Of a stretch of DNA of 64,000 nt, positions 11,035 to 20,066 are shown one piece after another. Below the pieces are notes generated by a model that did not search any database, was not told the DNA's origin, and saw only the letters and a list, made by a program, of their open reading frames with translations. The position numbers and the translations under genes are program-made. The stretch is from Geomonas anaerohicana (GTDB taxonomy: Bacteria > Desulfobacterota > Desulfuromonadia > Geobacterales > Geobacteraceae): the NCBI RefSeq assembly GCF_016458305.1, contig NZ_JAEMHL010000003.1:124001-188000 (forward strand). Direction: 5' to 3'. How positions within the stretch are numbered: the first letter of the stretch is position 1; each line of letters opens with the position of its first letter.

Positions 11035-11067
11035 CCCCCCTTTGCGAAGGGGGGGCAGGGGGGATTT
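11035..11067. repeat. CCCCCCTTTGCGAAGGGGGG repeat
   Basis: CCCCCCTTTGCGAAGGGGGG hairpin followed by CAGGGGGGATT. A partial relative (AGAAAGGGGGGGCGGGGGGGATT) lies at 11247-11270, so the pair brackets the palindromic repeat between them. Confidence 0.6.
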
Positions 11068-11080
11068 GTTTTACTGAGAT

Positions 11081-11218
11081 TGATCTCGTTCCCAAGGTCC
11101 ACCTTGGGAACGCAAAGCCTCTCCGAAGCTCCAACGTCCCTCGGATGCAAAGCTGGAGCTTTGCACCATATGGGGTTCCCAAGCTGGAGCTTGGGAACCA
11201 GGAGCTTGGGAACCAGGA
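11081..11218. repeat. Nested-palindrome repeat, copy 1 (GTTCCCAAGC family)
   Basis: A chain of perfect palindromes: GTTCCCAAGGTCCACCTTGGGAAC, GCAAAGCTGGAGCTTTGC and GGTTCCCAAGCTGGAGCTTGGGAACC, the last partly duplicated (GGAGCTTGGGAACCAGG). About 120 bp are nearly identical to 45446-45570. Related units occur at 19908-20022. Confidence 0.85.
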
Positions 11219-11278
11219 AATACCAGCAGCATTCTAATAGAGCCTTGAGAAAGGGGGGGCGGGGGGGATTGGACGCCT

Positions 11279-11470
11279 TCAGGAGATGCTCTTGTTCAGC
11301 TCCTCGAGCAGGGCCTTGAGATCGGCCTTGTGCACGGTAGCGCCATGCTCCAACTGCTCGAAGTCGGCGATCTGGCAGTCGAAGCAGTCCAGGCCGTAGC
11401 GCTCGAAAATGGGGAGGGTTTGCGGGTAACGCCTGAGGATTTCGCTGATGGTCATGTCCTTGCTGATCAT
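11279..11470 (-). CDS. DUF1858-domain small protein
   Basis: A 63-residue protein, essentially one DUF1858 domain (as found at the N-terminus of ScdA/YtfE-like iron-sulfur repair proteins). Start MISKDMTISEILRRYPQTL, then the motif GLDCFDCQIADFE with a Cys-x2-Cys pair. AGGAGG sits 4 nt before the ATG. The function of stand-alone versions is unknown; the Cys pair suggests redox, persulfide or metal chemistry. It lies behind coaD but is separated by a reverse-strand terminator-like hairpin. A second family member is at 25022-25219. Confidence 0.85.
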   Translation of the reverse strand: MISKDMTISEILRRYPQTLPIFERYGLDCFDCQIADFEQLEHGATVHKADLKALLEELNKSIS

Positions 11471-11500
11471 ACGGCCTCCTGTGACAGTCCTGCGGGGATG

Positions 11501-11531
11501 AAAAAAGGCGCTGCTATCCGCATGCGCCTTT
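11501..11531 (-). terminator. Terminator behind coaD
   Basis: AAAGGCGC (11504-11511) pairs with GCGCCTTT (11524-11531). On the reverse strand the stem runs into TTTTTT. It lies between coaD and the DUF1858 gene. Confidence 0.75.
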
Positions 11532-11570
11532 CCTTGTTATCGAACGTGATCTCCCTGGCAGCCGGCCATG

Positions 11571-12062
11571 TCAGCGGCCCAGCCTGAACTTGGCGTCCAG
11601 GGCGCTCTTCACCAGCGGCGGCACCAACTTGTCCACCGGGCCGTTCAGGTGGCTCACTTCCTTGACGATGGAGGAGGAGAGGTAGCTGTAGGGGACCGAG
11701 GTCATCATGAACAGCGTCTCGACTTCGCGGGTGATGTTGCGGTTCATCTGCGCCAACTGGAACTCGAATTCGAAGTCGGAGACGGCGCGCAGGCCGCGGA
11801 TGACGACGGTGGCACCGGCGCGGCGCACGTAGTCGACGAGGAGCCCCTCGAAGGTCTCCACCCTGGCCTGGGGACGGTCCTTCAGGATCTCGGTGAGCAT
11901 GTCGATCCGCTCCTGGACGGTGAACAGGGCGTTCTTCTCGGAGTTTCTGGCCACGGCCACGATCACGCCGTCGAAGATCTTGAGGGCACGGTCGATGATG
12001 TCCAGATGGCCGTAGGTTACGGGATCGAAGGAGCCGGGATAGACAGCCACTCTCAAGGGCAC
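11571..12062 (-). CDS. coaD: Phosphopantetheine adenylyltransferase
   Basis: Penultimate step of coenzyme A synthesis: 4'-phosphopantetheine plus ATP to dephospho-CoA. The 163-residue protein has the nucleotidyltransferase signature GSFDPVTYGHLD (residues 10-21, His19) and the second motif YLSSSIVKE. Length matches the family (about 160). GTG at 12062 is used, with AGAGGTGA upstream. It overlaps the end of rsmD by 10 bp, so translation is probably coupled; the rsmD-coaD pair is a common arrangement. Confidence 0.96.
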   Translation of the reverse strand: MPLRVAVYPGSFDPVTYGHLDIIDRALKIFDGVIVAVARNSEKNALFTVQERIDMLTEILKDRPQARVETFEGLLVDYVRRAGATVVIRGLRAVSDFEFEFQLAQMNRNITREVETLFMMTSVPYSYLSSSIVKEVSHLNGPVDKLVPPLVKSALDAKFRLGR

Positions 12063-12634
12063 GGTTCACCTCTGTCAGAAAGGGTCAGGAAGGAAAGGGC
12101 GGTGTCGCCGTAGACGCGGCGCTCGCTTTCAGCCAGCCTGCCGAAACGCGTTGGTACATCCTCTTTGGCGGAGAACTCGGCGACCACGGTGGTGCCGGCA
12201 TCGATGAGCGGCGAGGTCGAGAGTAACTCCAGTAACCTTTGCGTGTGCCCCTCGGCGTAGGGAGGGTCGAGGAACACCAGGTGGAATGCGGCCTCGCCGC
12301 GGGAGAGCCAGCGCAGCGCCGCGGCGGCTTCCTGCACCACGACCCTGGCCCGGTCGGCGAGCCTGGTCACTTCCAGGTTCTTGCGGATCAGTTCCGCGGA
12401 CTCCCGGTGCGAGTCGATAAAGACCGCGCTATCCGCGCCCCGGCTGAGTGCCTCGATGCCGAGGTTGCCGGTGCCGGCGAAGACGTCCAGCACCCGCATC
12501 CCGGAAAAGTCGCCCAGGCGGCTCACGAGGATGCTGAAGAGCGCCTCCTTGACGCGGTCCGCGGTCGGGCGCACCCGCTGGTTTTTCGGGGCCAGCAGCT
12601 GCCGGCCGCGGGCGCTTCCCGCGATCACCCGCAT
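12053..12634 (-). CDS. rsmD: 16S rRNA (guanine(966)-N2)-methyltransferase
   Basis: Rossmann-fold SAM-dependent methyltransferase that modifies G966 of 16S rRNA during 30S assembly. The conserved N-terminus MRVIAGSARGRQL is followed by RPTADRVKEALFSIL, the SAM-binding VLDVFAGTGNLGIEALSRGA and the catalytic FLDPPY. ATG 12634 gives 193 residues, normal for the family, with GGAG 9 nt upstream. The frame stays open back to 12763, but that extension is unlike RsmD. The last 10 bp overlap coaD. Confidence 0.95.
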   Translation of the reverse strand: MRVIAGSARGRQLLAPKNQRVRPTADRVKEALFSILVSRLGDFSGMRVLDVFAGTGNLGIEALSRGADSAVFIDSHRESAELIRKNLEVTRLADRARVVVQEAAAALRWLSRGEAAFHLVFLDPPYAEGHTQRLLELLSTSPLIDAGTTVVAEFSAKEDVPTRFGRLAESERRVYGDTALSFLTLSDRGEPCP

Positions 12635-12794
12635 GAAGAGCATCTCCGGTGTAGGTACGTCATAAAAAGAACAACTCCCTCTTCTGCACAGGACTTGAGC
12701 CTGTGGCAGCGTGTCGGGCGGCAGGTGTGTATGACATTGCGCCGCAGGCTGCTCTATTAGCACGATGCATGGATAAGGTCAATCAAGTTTGCTG

Positions 12795-12822
12795 TTGACA
12801 GGGTTGGCGGCCAGTATATAAA
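12795..12822 (+). promoter_or_regulatory. sigma-70 promoter of dgt
   Basis: TTGACA (12795-12800), 16 bp, TATAAA (12817-12822). It ends 35 bp before the dgt ATG. Confidence 0.7.
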
Positions 12823-12857
12823 TTACCTACTTTTAACTGACTTGAGCAGGGGGGCGG

Positions 12858-14006
12858 ATGAAAGAGGGCAATGCCTTGGAGCGCAGTGATCTCGCCGGCT
12901 ACGCGGCCACCAGCGCCACATCCCGGGGACGCAAGTACCACGAGGAATTCAGGGACCATCGTCCCGCTTTCGAGAGGGATCGCGACCGCATCATTCACTG
13001 CGCCGCGTTCCGGCGCCTGGAGTACAAGACCCAGGTCTTCGTCAATCACGAGGGGGATTATTACCGCACCCGCCTCACCCATTCCCTGGAAGTGGCACAA
13101 ATAGGGAAGGGGATCGCGAGGAGGCTCGGGCTGAACGAAGAGCTGACCGAGGCCCTGGCCCTGGCCCACGACCTCGGGCACACCCCCTTCGGCCATACCG
13201 GCGAGGAGGTGCTGAACCGCCTGATGGAAGGGTGCGGCGGCTTCGAGCACAACCTGCAGTCGCTGCGCGTGGTGGACGAGTTGGAGGAGCGCCATCCCGG
13301 CTACAACGGCCTCAACCTTTCCTGGGAGGTGCGCGAAGGGATCGCCAAACATTCCTCCCCCTACGATTCCCCCGCACCCATCTTCGCCGAGTTCCTCCCC
13401 GGGACGGTTCCCACCGTCGAGGCGCAGCTGATCAACTTCGCCGACGAGATCGCCTATAACAACCACGACATTGACGACGGCCTCAAGTCGGGCTACATCA
13501 ACCTGAGCCAGCTCAAGAAGGTGGACCTCTGGAACGAGGTGCACGAGGGAATCGTGGCCCACTACCCCGATATCGACGTGGAGCGCGGCGTATGCCAGAC
13601 CGTGAGCGCCCTGATCGGCGTGCTGATCAACGACCTGGTGCAGACCACGGCCGAGAATCTCGCCAAGCTGAAGATCGAGACCCAGGATGACCTGAGAAGG
13701 GTGAACGTCCCGGTGGTCTCTTTCAGCCCGGCCATGACCGAGCGCAACGCCCAGCTCAAGCGCTTCCTGTTCCAGAACCTGTACCGCCACTACAAGGTGG
13801 AGAGGATGCGGGTCAAGGCGGAGCGCTACCTGGCCGAGCTGTTCGAGGTCTACCTGAAACACCCGACGCTGCTCCCCATGAAGCACCAGATGAAGATGGA
13901 GCGCGAAGGGCGGGAGCGGGTCATCTGCGATTACATAGCCGGCATGACCGACCGTTTCGCCCTGGACGAGTTCAAGAGACTGTTTGAGCCGTACGAGAGG
14001 GTCTGA
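12858..14006 (+). CDS. dgt: Deoxyguanosinetriphosphate triphosphohydrolase-like (HD superfamily)
   Basis: Metal-dependent HD hydrolase that removes triphosphate from dNTPs. The 382-residue protein contains the H...HD...D set: TRLTHSLEVAQI, then ALAHDLGHTPFGH, with FEHNLQSLRV and INFADEIAYNNHDIDDG further on. Length fits the shorter type-2 dGTPase-like subgroup rather than the 505-residue E. coli enzyme, so true substrate preference is open. AGGGGGGCGG directly precedes the ATG. Monocistronic, with its own promoter. Confidence 0.93.
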   Translation: MKEGNALERSDLAGYAATSATSRGRKYHEEFRDHRPAFERDRDRIIHCAAFRRLEYKTQVFVNHEGDYYRTRLTHSLEVAQIGKGIARRLGLNEELTEALALAHDLGHTPFGHTGEEVLNRLMEGCGGFEHNLQSLRVVDELEERHPGYNGLNLSWEVREGIAKHSSPYDSPAPIFAEFLPGTVPTVEAQLINFADEIAYNNHDIDDGLKSGYINLSQLKKVDLWNEVHEGIVAHYPDIDVERGVCQTVSALIGVLINDLVQTTAENLAKLKIETQDDLRRVNVPVVSFSPAMTERNAQLKRFLFQNLYRHYKVERMRVKAERYLAELFEVYLKHPTLLPMKHQMKMEREGRERVICDYIAGMTDRFALDEFKRLFEPYERV

Positions 14007-14058
14007 CACAGAAACGGGCGGCACTGTTTCTGTAAACAAAAAAGTGTAATTCTGTGAC

Positions 14059-14086
14059 TTGATCCTTAACTAAAAGCTGTGATAAT
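14059..14086 (+). promoter_or_regulatory. sigma-70-like promoter of hemerythrin gene
   Basis: TTGATC (14059-14064), 16 bp, GATAAT (14081-14086), about 40 nt before the hemerythrin ATG. Confidence 0.55.
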
Positions 14087-14125
14087 TACGCGCTCAGGGA
14101 AAACAATACTGTAGAGGTGATCGGG

Positions 14126-14533
14126 ATGGCTTATCTTGAATGGAATGATGCACTGAGCGTGAAGGTGAAGGAGATCGACGACCAGCACAAGAACCTGGTG
14201 GACATGCTGAATGCGTTGCACGACGCGCACATGGCGCGGGCAGGGAAGGAGGCGCAGAAGGAAATCGTCGCCTCCATGGTGAAATACGTGGCCAGCCACT
14301 TTCAGGCCGAAGAGGCATACATGCAGAAGTACCAGTACCCGGAATTCGTGGCGCACAAAAGAGAGCACGACGAGTTCGCCGCCAAGGCCCTGGACCTGCA
14401 GAACCGGGTCGACAACCAGGGGCTCATCTTCACCGCCGAGATCCTGGAGTTTCTCAAGCGCTGGCTGCAGGACCACATCATGGGAACCGACATGAAGTAC
14501 TCGGCCCTGTTCAACGCGTCCGGGCTGCGTTAG
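14126..14533 (+). CDS. Bacteriohemerythrin
   Basis: Oxygen-binding non-haem diiron protein, a stand-alone 135-residue four-helix bundle. All seven canonical iron ligands are in place: His21, His58, Glu62, His77, His81, His117 and Asp122. ATG 14126 is preferred because AGAGGTGA lies just upstream; an in-frame GTG at 14117 falls inside that ribosome site. It is cytosolic (no signal peptide). In a largely anaerobic metal reducer it probably buffers or senses oxygen. A strong terminator follows. Confidence 0.95.
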   Translation: MAYLEWNDALSVKVKEIDDQHKNLVDMLNALHDAHMARAGKEAQKEIVASMVKYVASHFQAEEAYMQKYQYPEFVAHKREHDEFAAKALDLQNRVDNQGLIFTAEILEFLKRWLQDHIMGTDMKYSALFNASGLR

Positions 14534-14558
14534 CAGGTCCCTCTTTGAAATTTAAAAA

Positions 14559-14583
14559 GCCTCCCCGGCAGGTCCGGGGAGGC
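14559..14583. terminator. Bidirectional terminator, hemerythrin/yhbY
   Basis: GCCTCCCCGG (14559-14568) pairs with CCGGGGAGGC (14574-14583) over a 5-nt loop, with AAAAA before and TTTT after. It serves two convergent genes. Confidence 0.9.
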
Positions 14584-14609
14584 TTTTCTCGTTGTGGCAG
14601 CGGTTAGGC

Positions 14610-14906
14610 TTACTTCCCCTTGGGAAGTTCCAGCTTGGGCTCCTTGGCCGCCTTGTAGAGCAGCAGGGTGCGTCCCAGCACCTGCGCCAGTTCCGCCTCG
14701 CAGGCGGTGCAGAGTTCTTCGGCAACGCTGTGGCGGTCCATGAGGCAGCTCTCCAGCACCTTCACCTTGATCAGTTCGTGGCTGGCCAGCGCCTCCACGG
14801 TCTCCTTGATCAGCGCCTCGCTGACGTCGCTCTTGCCCACCTGAATTACCGGCTTCAGGCCGTGGCCGAGCGCGCGGAGAAATCTCTTCTGTTTTCCTGT
14901 CAACAT
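14610..14906 (-). CDS. yhbY: CRM-domain ribosome-assembly RNA-binding protein YhbY
   Basis: A 98-residue single CRS1/YhbY (CRM) domain; bacterial members associate with pre-50S particles. It begins MLTGKQKRFLRALGHGLKPV, the family's usual opening, and contains IQVGKSDVSEALI at the position of the GxxG RNA-binding loop, here GKSD rather than the common GKxG. ATG 14906 follows AAAGGAAG; an upstream ATG at 14954 would add 16 residues unlike the family. Single gene, convergent with hemerythrin. Confidence 0.93.
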   Translation of the reverse strand: MLTGKQKRFLRALGHGLKPVIQVGKSDVSEALIKETVEALASHELIKVKVLESCLMDRHSVAEELCTACEAELAQVLGRTLLLYKAAKEPKLELPKGK

Positions 14907-15174
14907 CACTTCTTCCTTTGTGCTCCATGCAGGGTGGCGGGAGAAGCCTGCCACGCTCTACAAAAAGTCTTCATTATTCCGAGAACGGTGCGAGCTTTAT
15001 AGCATTTTGGTCCCGCTATGGCAAGGACGGCGAAGGTGATGCGGCCGAGAGCGTGACAGAGCCGGAAGCGCGCCTGCTTTGGTATCTCATCAGGGGGCTT
15101 TGGGGTGGCTGATTCTACTGGTCGGTTGTGAGTGAAACTTAATCGTATTCTGCCTGTTCCAGTCTTGCTTTTCC

Positions 15175-15203
15175 TTGACTCTGCCAAGGCTCAATGCTAT
15201 TTT
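15175..15203 (+). promoter_or_regulatory. sigma-70 promoter of the pyr operon
   Basis: TTGACT (15175-15180), 17 bp, TATTTT (15198-15203). Predicted start near 15210, giving a leader of about 185 nt that contains the PyrR site and attenuator. Confidence 0.75.
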
Positions 15204-15222
15204 GTCTCAAATTTATTCGTTG

Positions 15223-15255
15223 CCTTTTAAATTAGCCCCGTGAGGTTAGCAAAGG
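15223..15255 (+). promoter_or_regulatory. PyrR-binding hairpin (anti-antiterminator)
   Basis: AGCCCCGTGAGGTT (15234-15247) matches the PyrR RNA-binding consensus ARUCCNGNGAGGYU at 13 of 14 positions (C for U at position 3). It can form the upper stem-loop. CCTTT (15223-15227) and AAAGG (15251-15255) form the lower stem, giving the stem/internal-loop/stem shape known for PyrR sites. Confidence 0.8.
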
Positions 15256-15287
15256 TGAAGCATAAAGCACTCTTTTACTATCTAAAG

Positions 15288-15327
15288 AAAGAGCCTTTTC
15301 GCCCACTTGCGCGGAAAGGCTCTTTTT
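15288..15327 (+). terminator. Attenuator terminator upstream of pyrR
   Basis: A 15-bp stem, AAAGAGCCTTTTCGC (15288-15302) with 15311-15325 and one G-U pair, loop 8 nt, then a U run. It lies before pyrR, not after a gene. Its left arm can instead pair with CTCTTT (15270-15275) and AAAGG (15251-15255) as an antiterminator, and the latter is also part of the PyrR hairpin. Confidence 0.85.
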
Positions 15328-15385
15328 AATTACGCGCCCGGGCGCGAGACCAAAACCGATTCACCACAGGCGCTTACGCCGATGA

Positions 15386-15931
<546 letters not shown>

Positions 15932-15948
15932 GGGCGAGTAACCACAAC

Positions 15949-16041
15949 TCCTTCCCCCGGAGGGGGGAGGTTGGGAGGGGGGCGCAGCGCGGCCTAGTCA
16001 GCTTACCCCCTCCCTGACCCTCCCCCTCCTGAGGAGGGGAT
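15949..16041. repeat. GC-rich inverted-pair repeat, copy 1 (pyrR-pyrB spacer)
   Basis: Left unit CTTCCCCCGGAGGGGGGAGG plus TTGGGAGGGGGG, 27-nt middle, then the inverted unit CCCCCTCCCTGACCCTCCCC plus CTCCTGAGGAGGGG. Each unit is a hairpin, and the two units can also pair with one another. It starts 18 bp after the pyrR stop. Confidence 0.85.
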
Positions 16042-16128
16042 AATTTTGATGCACTTGCAATCTGTCTTGATCGTTTTCAACGCGCCACGTAACGGTGCGT
16101 GGCGCAAAACTAGTTTCTGGGGGGGACC

Positions 16129-17061
16129 ATGGGTTTCAGGCACAAAGACATCATCGCCCTGAAGGATCTGACCAAAGAGGAGATCGAACTGCTCCTCGAC
16201 ACGGCGGACAACCTAAGCGAGATCAACCAGCGGGACATCAAGAAGGTGCCGACTCTGCGCGGCAAGACGGTGATCAACCTTTTCTACGAGGCCTCCACCA
16301 GGACTCGTACCTCCTTCGAGATCGCCGCCAAGCGGTTATCCGCCGACGCCGTCAACATCACCGCGTCGACCAGTTCCGTCGTCAAGGGTGAGACCCTCTC
16401 CGACACCGCCGCCAACATCCTCGCCATGAAGCCTGACATCATCGTCATGCGCCACTCGGTCTCCGGCGCCCACGAGTACCTCGCCAAGCGCGTCTCCTGC
16501 TCGGTGATCAACGCCGGTGACGGCGCCCACGAACATCCCTCCCAGGGGCTCCTGGACATGCTCACCATGCGCCAGAAGTTCGGCAAGCTCGCCGGTTTGA
16601 AGGTCGCCATCGTCGGCGACATCACCCACAGCCGCGTGGCCCGCTCCAACATCTACGGCCTCACCACCATGGGCGCCCAGGTCTTTTTGGCCGGCCCGCC
16701 GACCATGATGCCCCCCGGCATCGAGCGGCTGGGCAACGTGACCGTCTGCAAGGACATGCGCGAGGCGGTGGATCAGGCCGACGTGGTCATGATGCTCAGG
16801 ATCCAGCTGGAGCGCCAGGGCAAGACCCTGCTCCCCAGCATGCGTGAATACTCCCGCTACTTCGGCCTCAACCCCGCCGTGTTGGCCCTGGCCAAAAAGG
16901 ACGCCATCGTCATGCACCCCGGCCCGATCAACCGCGGCGTGGAGCTTGCCTCGTCGGTCGCCGACTGTGACCAGTCCGCCATCCTGAAGCAGGTCGAGAA
17001 CGGCGTCGCGGTCAGGATGGCGATGCTGTACCACGTCTGCGGCGGAAAGCCGGTGGAATAG
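16129..17061 (+). CDS. pyrB: Aspartate carbamoyltransferase catalytic subunit
   Basis: Transfers the carbamoyl group to aspartate, the committed step of UMP synthesis. The 310-residue protein has the carbamoyl-phosphate signature [10 protein letters not shown], the [11 protein letters not shown] loop and the C-terminal [11 protein letters not shown]. No pyrI regulatory subunit gene is nearby, so this is probably the trimeric or dihydroorotase-associated type; pyrC follows directly. GGGGGGACC precedes the ATG. The 197-bp gap to pyrR is filled by a GC-rich repeat. Confidence 0.97.
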   Translation: MGFRHKDIIALKDLTKEEIELLLDTADNLSEINQRDIKKVPTLRGKTVINLFYEASTRTRTSFEIAAKRLSADAVNITASTSSVVKGETLSDTAANILAMKPDIIVMRHSVSGAHEYLAKRVSCSVINAGDGAHEHPSQGLLDMLTMRQKFGKLAGLKVAIVGDITHSRVARSNIYGLTTMGAQVFLAGPPTMMPPGIERLGNVTVCKDMREAVDQADVVMMLRIQLERQGKTLLPSMREYSRYFGLNPAVLALAKKDAIVMHPGPINRGVELASSVADCDQSAILKQVENGVAVRMAMLYHVCGGKPVE

Positions 17062-17070
17062 GCGAGAGGC

Positions 17071-17213
17071 CGTTCAACGTTCAACGTTCGATGTTTAGCT
17101 CATCGCTTCGGATGGACGCTGGACCCGAGTAAATCCTGCTGTGAACAAGCCGTTCCACGTCGGATGCCACAGGCAGGGCGGCAACTTGAACGTTGAACGT
17201 TGAACCTTTTAAC
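17071..17213. repeat. GTTCAACGTT inverted-repeat pair bracketing a spacer, copy 1
   Basis: Left end CGTTCAACGTTCAACGTTCG (17072-17091); right end TTGAACGTTGAACGTTGAAC (17188-17207). Each is a run of a 9-10 bp motif, and the two are inverted around about 100 bp of unrelated sequence. It occupies the whole pyrB-pyrC gap. The same arrangement is at 20985-21105. Confidence 0.8.
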
Positions 17214-17234
17214 GGGTTTTAGGAGGGGTTAAAG

Positions 17235-18509
17235 ATGAATCTTCTGATAAAAGGTGGGCGCGTGATCGATCCTTCGCAGGGGATCGACGAAACCATGGAT
17301 GTGCTGATTGCCGACGGTGTGGTCCTCGAGCTGGGACAGGGGATTGCGGCACCGGAGGGAACCCAGACCATCGACGCCTCCGGGCTCCTGGTCACCCCGG
17401 GCCTGATCGACATGCACGTGCACCTGCGCGATCCGGGCCTCGAGTACAAGGAAGACATCGCCACCGGGAGCCGCGCCGCTGCGGCAGGCGGCTTCACCTC
17501 GGTGGCCTGCATGCCCAACACCTCGCCGGTGATCGACAACAAGGCAGTCGCCAGCTACGTGGTCAACAAGGCCAAAAGCGAGGCGCTGGTCAACGTGTTC
17601 CCGGTCGGCTCCATCACCAAGGGGAGCAAGGGGGACAGTCTGGCAGAGATGGGCGACCTGAAAGAGGCCGGCTGCGTTGCGGTCTCCGACGACGGCAAGC
17701 CCGTGTGCAACTCCGAACTGATGCGCCGCGCCCTCGAGTACGCCAAGGGGATCGGCATCACCGTGATCTCCCATTCCGAGGACCTCGCCCTGGTGGGTGA
17801 GGGGGTGATGAACGAAGGATTCGTCGCCACCGAACTCGGGCTCAAGGGAATTCCCTGGGCGGCCGAAGATATCGCGGTGGCCCGCGAGGTCTACCTCGCC
17901 GAGTTCGCCTGCGCCCCGGTGCACATCGCCCACATCTCCACCGCCGGTTCCGCACGCATCATCCGCAACGCCAAAGCACGCGGCGTGAAGGTGACCTGCG
18001 AGACCGCGCCGCACTACTTCACGCTTACCGACGATGCGGTGCGCGGCTACAACACCAACGCCAAGATGAACCCGCCGCTCAGAGGCGAGTCCGACGTGGC
18101 GGCCATGAAAGCGGCCCTTGCCGACGGGACCATCGACGCCATCGCCACCGACCATGCTCCGCATCACCTGGACGAGAAGGATGTCGAGTTCAACGTGGCG
18201 CTGAACGGCATTGTCGGCCTGGAAACCTCCCTGCCGCTCTCCTTGAAGCTGGTCGAGGAAGGGGTACTGGATCTTAAAGGGCTGGTTTCGGTGATGTCGT
18301 GCAACCCTGCGAAGATCCTTGGGATCGACCGCGGCACACTGAGGGTCGGCGCGTTCGGCGACGTCACTGTTATCGACCCGTGCAAGGAGTGGCAGGTCGA
18401 GGCGGCCAAGCTGGAGACCAAGTCGAAGAACTCGCCCTTCCTTGGCTGGAAGATGAAGGGGAAGGCGGTGTACACCGTGGTCAAGGGCCAGGTGGTGTAC
18501 CAGGCGTAG
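17235..18509 (+). CDS. pyrC: Dihydroorotase
   Basis: Zinc amidohydrolase closing carbamoyl-aspartate to dihydroorotate. The 424-residue protein is the long class I type: metal motif [10 protein letters not shown], then [11 protein letters not shown], the mid-barrel histidines in VISHSEDL and [17 protein letters not shown], and the catalytic IATDHAPHH. Class I enzymes often form a complex with PyrB, consistent with the order pyrB-pyrC. AGGAGG lies 8 nt before the ATG. Followed within 3 bp by a GC-rich repeat. Confidence 0.97.
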   Translation: MNLLIKGGRVIDPSQGIDETMDVLIADGVVLELGQGIAAPEGTQTIDASGLLVTPGLIDMHVHLRDPGLEYKEDIATGSRAAAAGGFTSVACMPNTSPVIDNKAVASYVVNKAKSEALVNVFPVGSITKGSKGDSLAEMGDLKEAGCVAVSDDGKPVCNSELMRRALEYAKGIGITVISHSEDLALVGEGVMNEGFVATELGLKGIPWAAEDIAVAREVYLAEFACAPVHIAHISTAGSARIIRNAKARGVKVTCETAPHYFTLTDDAVRGYNTNAKMNPPLRGESDVAAMKAALADGTIDAIATDHAPHHLDEKDVEFNVALNGIVGLETSLPLSLKLVEEGVLDLKGLVSVMSCNPAKILGIDRGTLRVGAFGDVTVIDPCKEWQVEAAKLETKSKNSPFLGWKMKGKAVYTVVKGQVVYQA

Positions 18510-18511
18510 TA

Positions 18512-18606
18512 CTCCTCCCCCTGGAGGGGGGAGGTCGGGAGGGGGGATGCTTATAACGAGACGCTTCGCTCCCCCTCCCTGTCCCTCCCCCTCCGGGGGC
18601 GGGGAC
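18512..18606. repeat. GC-rich inverted-pair repeat, copy 2 (pyrC-carA spacer)
   Basis: CTCCTCCCCCTGGAGGGGGG unit, 35-nt middle, then the inverted unit CCCCCTCCCTGTCCCTCCCC plus CTCCGGGGGCGGGG. It begins 3 bp after the pyrC stop. Confidence 0.85.
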
Positions 18607-18685
18607 GTGGTTCCAGCGGTTTGGGAAATGTGATTGATACGCGCGTGACGCGCGGCAGAAATATAACGGATTCGGGAGAAGATAC

Positions 18686-19810
18686 ATGAAAGCAGTGCTT
18701 GCTCTGGCGGACGGCCGGATTTTCAAAGGGAAGGCCTTCGGCGCAACGGGCGAAACCAGCGGCGAGGTGGTGTTCAACACCGCCATGTCGGGCTACCAGG
18801 AAGTGCTCACCGACCCCTCGTACAAGGGGCAGATGGTGACCATGACCTATACCCAGATCGGCAACACCGGGATCAACCCGGAGGACATCGAGAGCAACCA
18901 GCTCTACCTCTCCGGCTTCATCGTGCGCGAGTACCTCGACTGCTACTCCAATTACCGCGCCACCATGAGCCTGGACGCCTACTTGAAAGAGAACGGCGTG
19001 GTGGGCATCCAGGGGATCGATACCCGCGCCCTGACCCGGCACCTGCGCGACAAAGGGGCGCAGAACGGCATCATCTCCACCATCGACTTCGATCCGGAGA
19101 GCCTGGTGAAAAAGGCCCGCGCCATCCCGTCCATGAGCGGCCTCGACCTTGCCACCGGCGTCACCTGCTCCGCCCCCTACCACTGGACCCAGGGACTGTG
19201 GGACCTGCAGACCGGCTACCCGAACGTCGACAAGCGGGACCTGAAATACAAGGTGGTCGCCTACGACTTCGGCATCAAGCTGAACATCCTGCGCTGCCTG
19301 GTCTCCGCCGGCTGCGACGTGACCGTGGTACCGGCTACCTTCCCGGCCGAGTCCGCGCTGGCCATGAACCCGGACGGCATCTTCCTCTCCAACGGCCCGG
19401 GCGACCCGGAGCCGATGAAGGAAGTCATCGAGAACATCAAGAAGTTCGTGGGCAAGAAGCCGATCTTCGGCATCTGCCTCGGCCACCAGCTCCTGGGCCT
19501 CGCCCTGGGCGGCCGAACCATCAAGCTGAAATTCGGCAACCACGGCTCCAACCTGCCGGTCATGGACATCGCCACCAAGAAGGTGGAGATCACCGCGCAG
19601 AACCACGGTTTCTCGGTTGACATCCTGTCGCTCTCGAACGTGGCCGGTCTCGCCCACGAGAACCTGAACGACCAGACCGTCGAGGGGATGGCGCACAAGA
19701 CGCTCCCCATCTTCTCGGTGCAGCACCACCCCGAAGCGTCCCCCGGGCCGCACGACTCGCACTACCTGTTCAACAGGTTCGTGGAGATGATGGAGAAGCA
19801 TAAAGCATAG
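18686..19810 (+). CDS. carA: Carbamoyl-phosphate synthase small subunit
   Basis: Glutamine amidotransferase subunit supplying ammonia to CarB. The 374-residue protein has the CPSase small-chain N-terminal domain (LADGRIFKGKAFGATGE, NTAMSGYQEVLTDPSY) and a class I GATase domain with the nucleophile Cys in FGICLGHQLLGLALGG and the His-Glu of HHPEASPGPHD. GGGAGA lies 6 nt before the ATG. It is separated from carB by a radical SAM gene, an unusual split. Confidence 0.97.
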   Translation: MKAVLALADGRIFKGKAFGATGETSGEVVFNTAMSGYQEVLTDPSYKGQMVTMTYTQIGNTGINPEDIESNQLYLSGFIVREYLDCYSNYRATMSLDAYLKENGVVGIQGIDTRALTRHLRDKGAQNGIISTIDFDPESLVKKARAIPSMSGLDLATGVTCSAPYHWTQGLWDLQTGYPNVDKRDLKYKVVAYDFGIKLNILRCLVSAGCDVTVVPATFPAESALAMNPDGIFLSNGPGDPEPMKEVIENIKKFVGKKPIFGICLGHQLLGLALGGRTIKLKFGNHGSNLPVMDIATKKVEITAQNHGFSVDILSLSNVAGLAHENLNDQTVEGMAHKTLPIFSVQHHPEASPGPHDSHYLFNRFVEMMEKHKA

Positions 19811-19815
19811 TAAAC

Positions 19816-19900
19816 CTTCCCCCCTCCCAGCCTCCCCCCTCCGGGGGGAGGAGCTGAAGAGTTCCCGCCCCCGGAGGGGGAGGGTTAGGGAGGGGGAAGA
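19816..19900. repeat. GC-rich inverted-pair repeat, copy 3 (after carA)
   Basis: CTTCCCCCCTCCCAGCCTCC, CCCCTCCGGGGGGAGGAG, short middle, then CCCCCGGAGGGGGAGGG and TTAGGGAGGGGG. Here the two halves face the opposite way from copy 1. It starts 6 bp after the carA stop. Confidence 0.85.
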
Positions 19901-19907
19901 GGTTTCT

Positions 19908-20022
19908 GGTTCCCAAGCTCCAGCTTGGGAACCAACTGCAGCGCAAAGCTCCAGCTTTGCATGTCTAAGTCGAAGCAGGAGCTTCTGGCGCTTTGCGTTC
20001 CCAAGCTGGAGCTTGGGAACGA
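19908..20022. repeat. Nested-palindrome repeat, copy 2 (GTTCCCAAGC family)
   Basis: GGTTCCCAAGCTCCAGCTTGGGAACC, then GCAAAGCTCCAGCTTTGC, then GTTCCCAAGCTGGAGCTTGGGAAC: three perfect palindromes with a shared AGCTCCAGCT/AGCTGGAGCT core. It overlaps the upstream region of the radical SAM gene. Confidence 0.85.
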
Positions 20023-20066
20023 GAAAAGAGGTTTGGTCGCTGGTTGAAGGGTGTGGCAGTAGGCAG

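Noticed and set aside
10851-11319. Open frames of 100-128 codons between the XRE regulator and the DUF1858 gene
   Set aside because: They run through palindromic repeats and have no ribosome site or plausible protein composition.
12635-12763. N-terminal extension of RsmD to 12763
   Set aside because: The extra 43 residues do not resemble the family, and ATG 12634 has a ribosome site and gives normal length.
14117-14125. GTG start for hemerythrin at 14117
   Set aside because: It falls inside the AGAGGTGA ribosome site; ATG 14126 gives the conserved start.
15949-16041. Rho-independent terminator after pyrR
   Set aside because: Very stable GC hairpins but no T tract, and the identical element recurs behind many genes, so I class it as a dispersed repeat.
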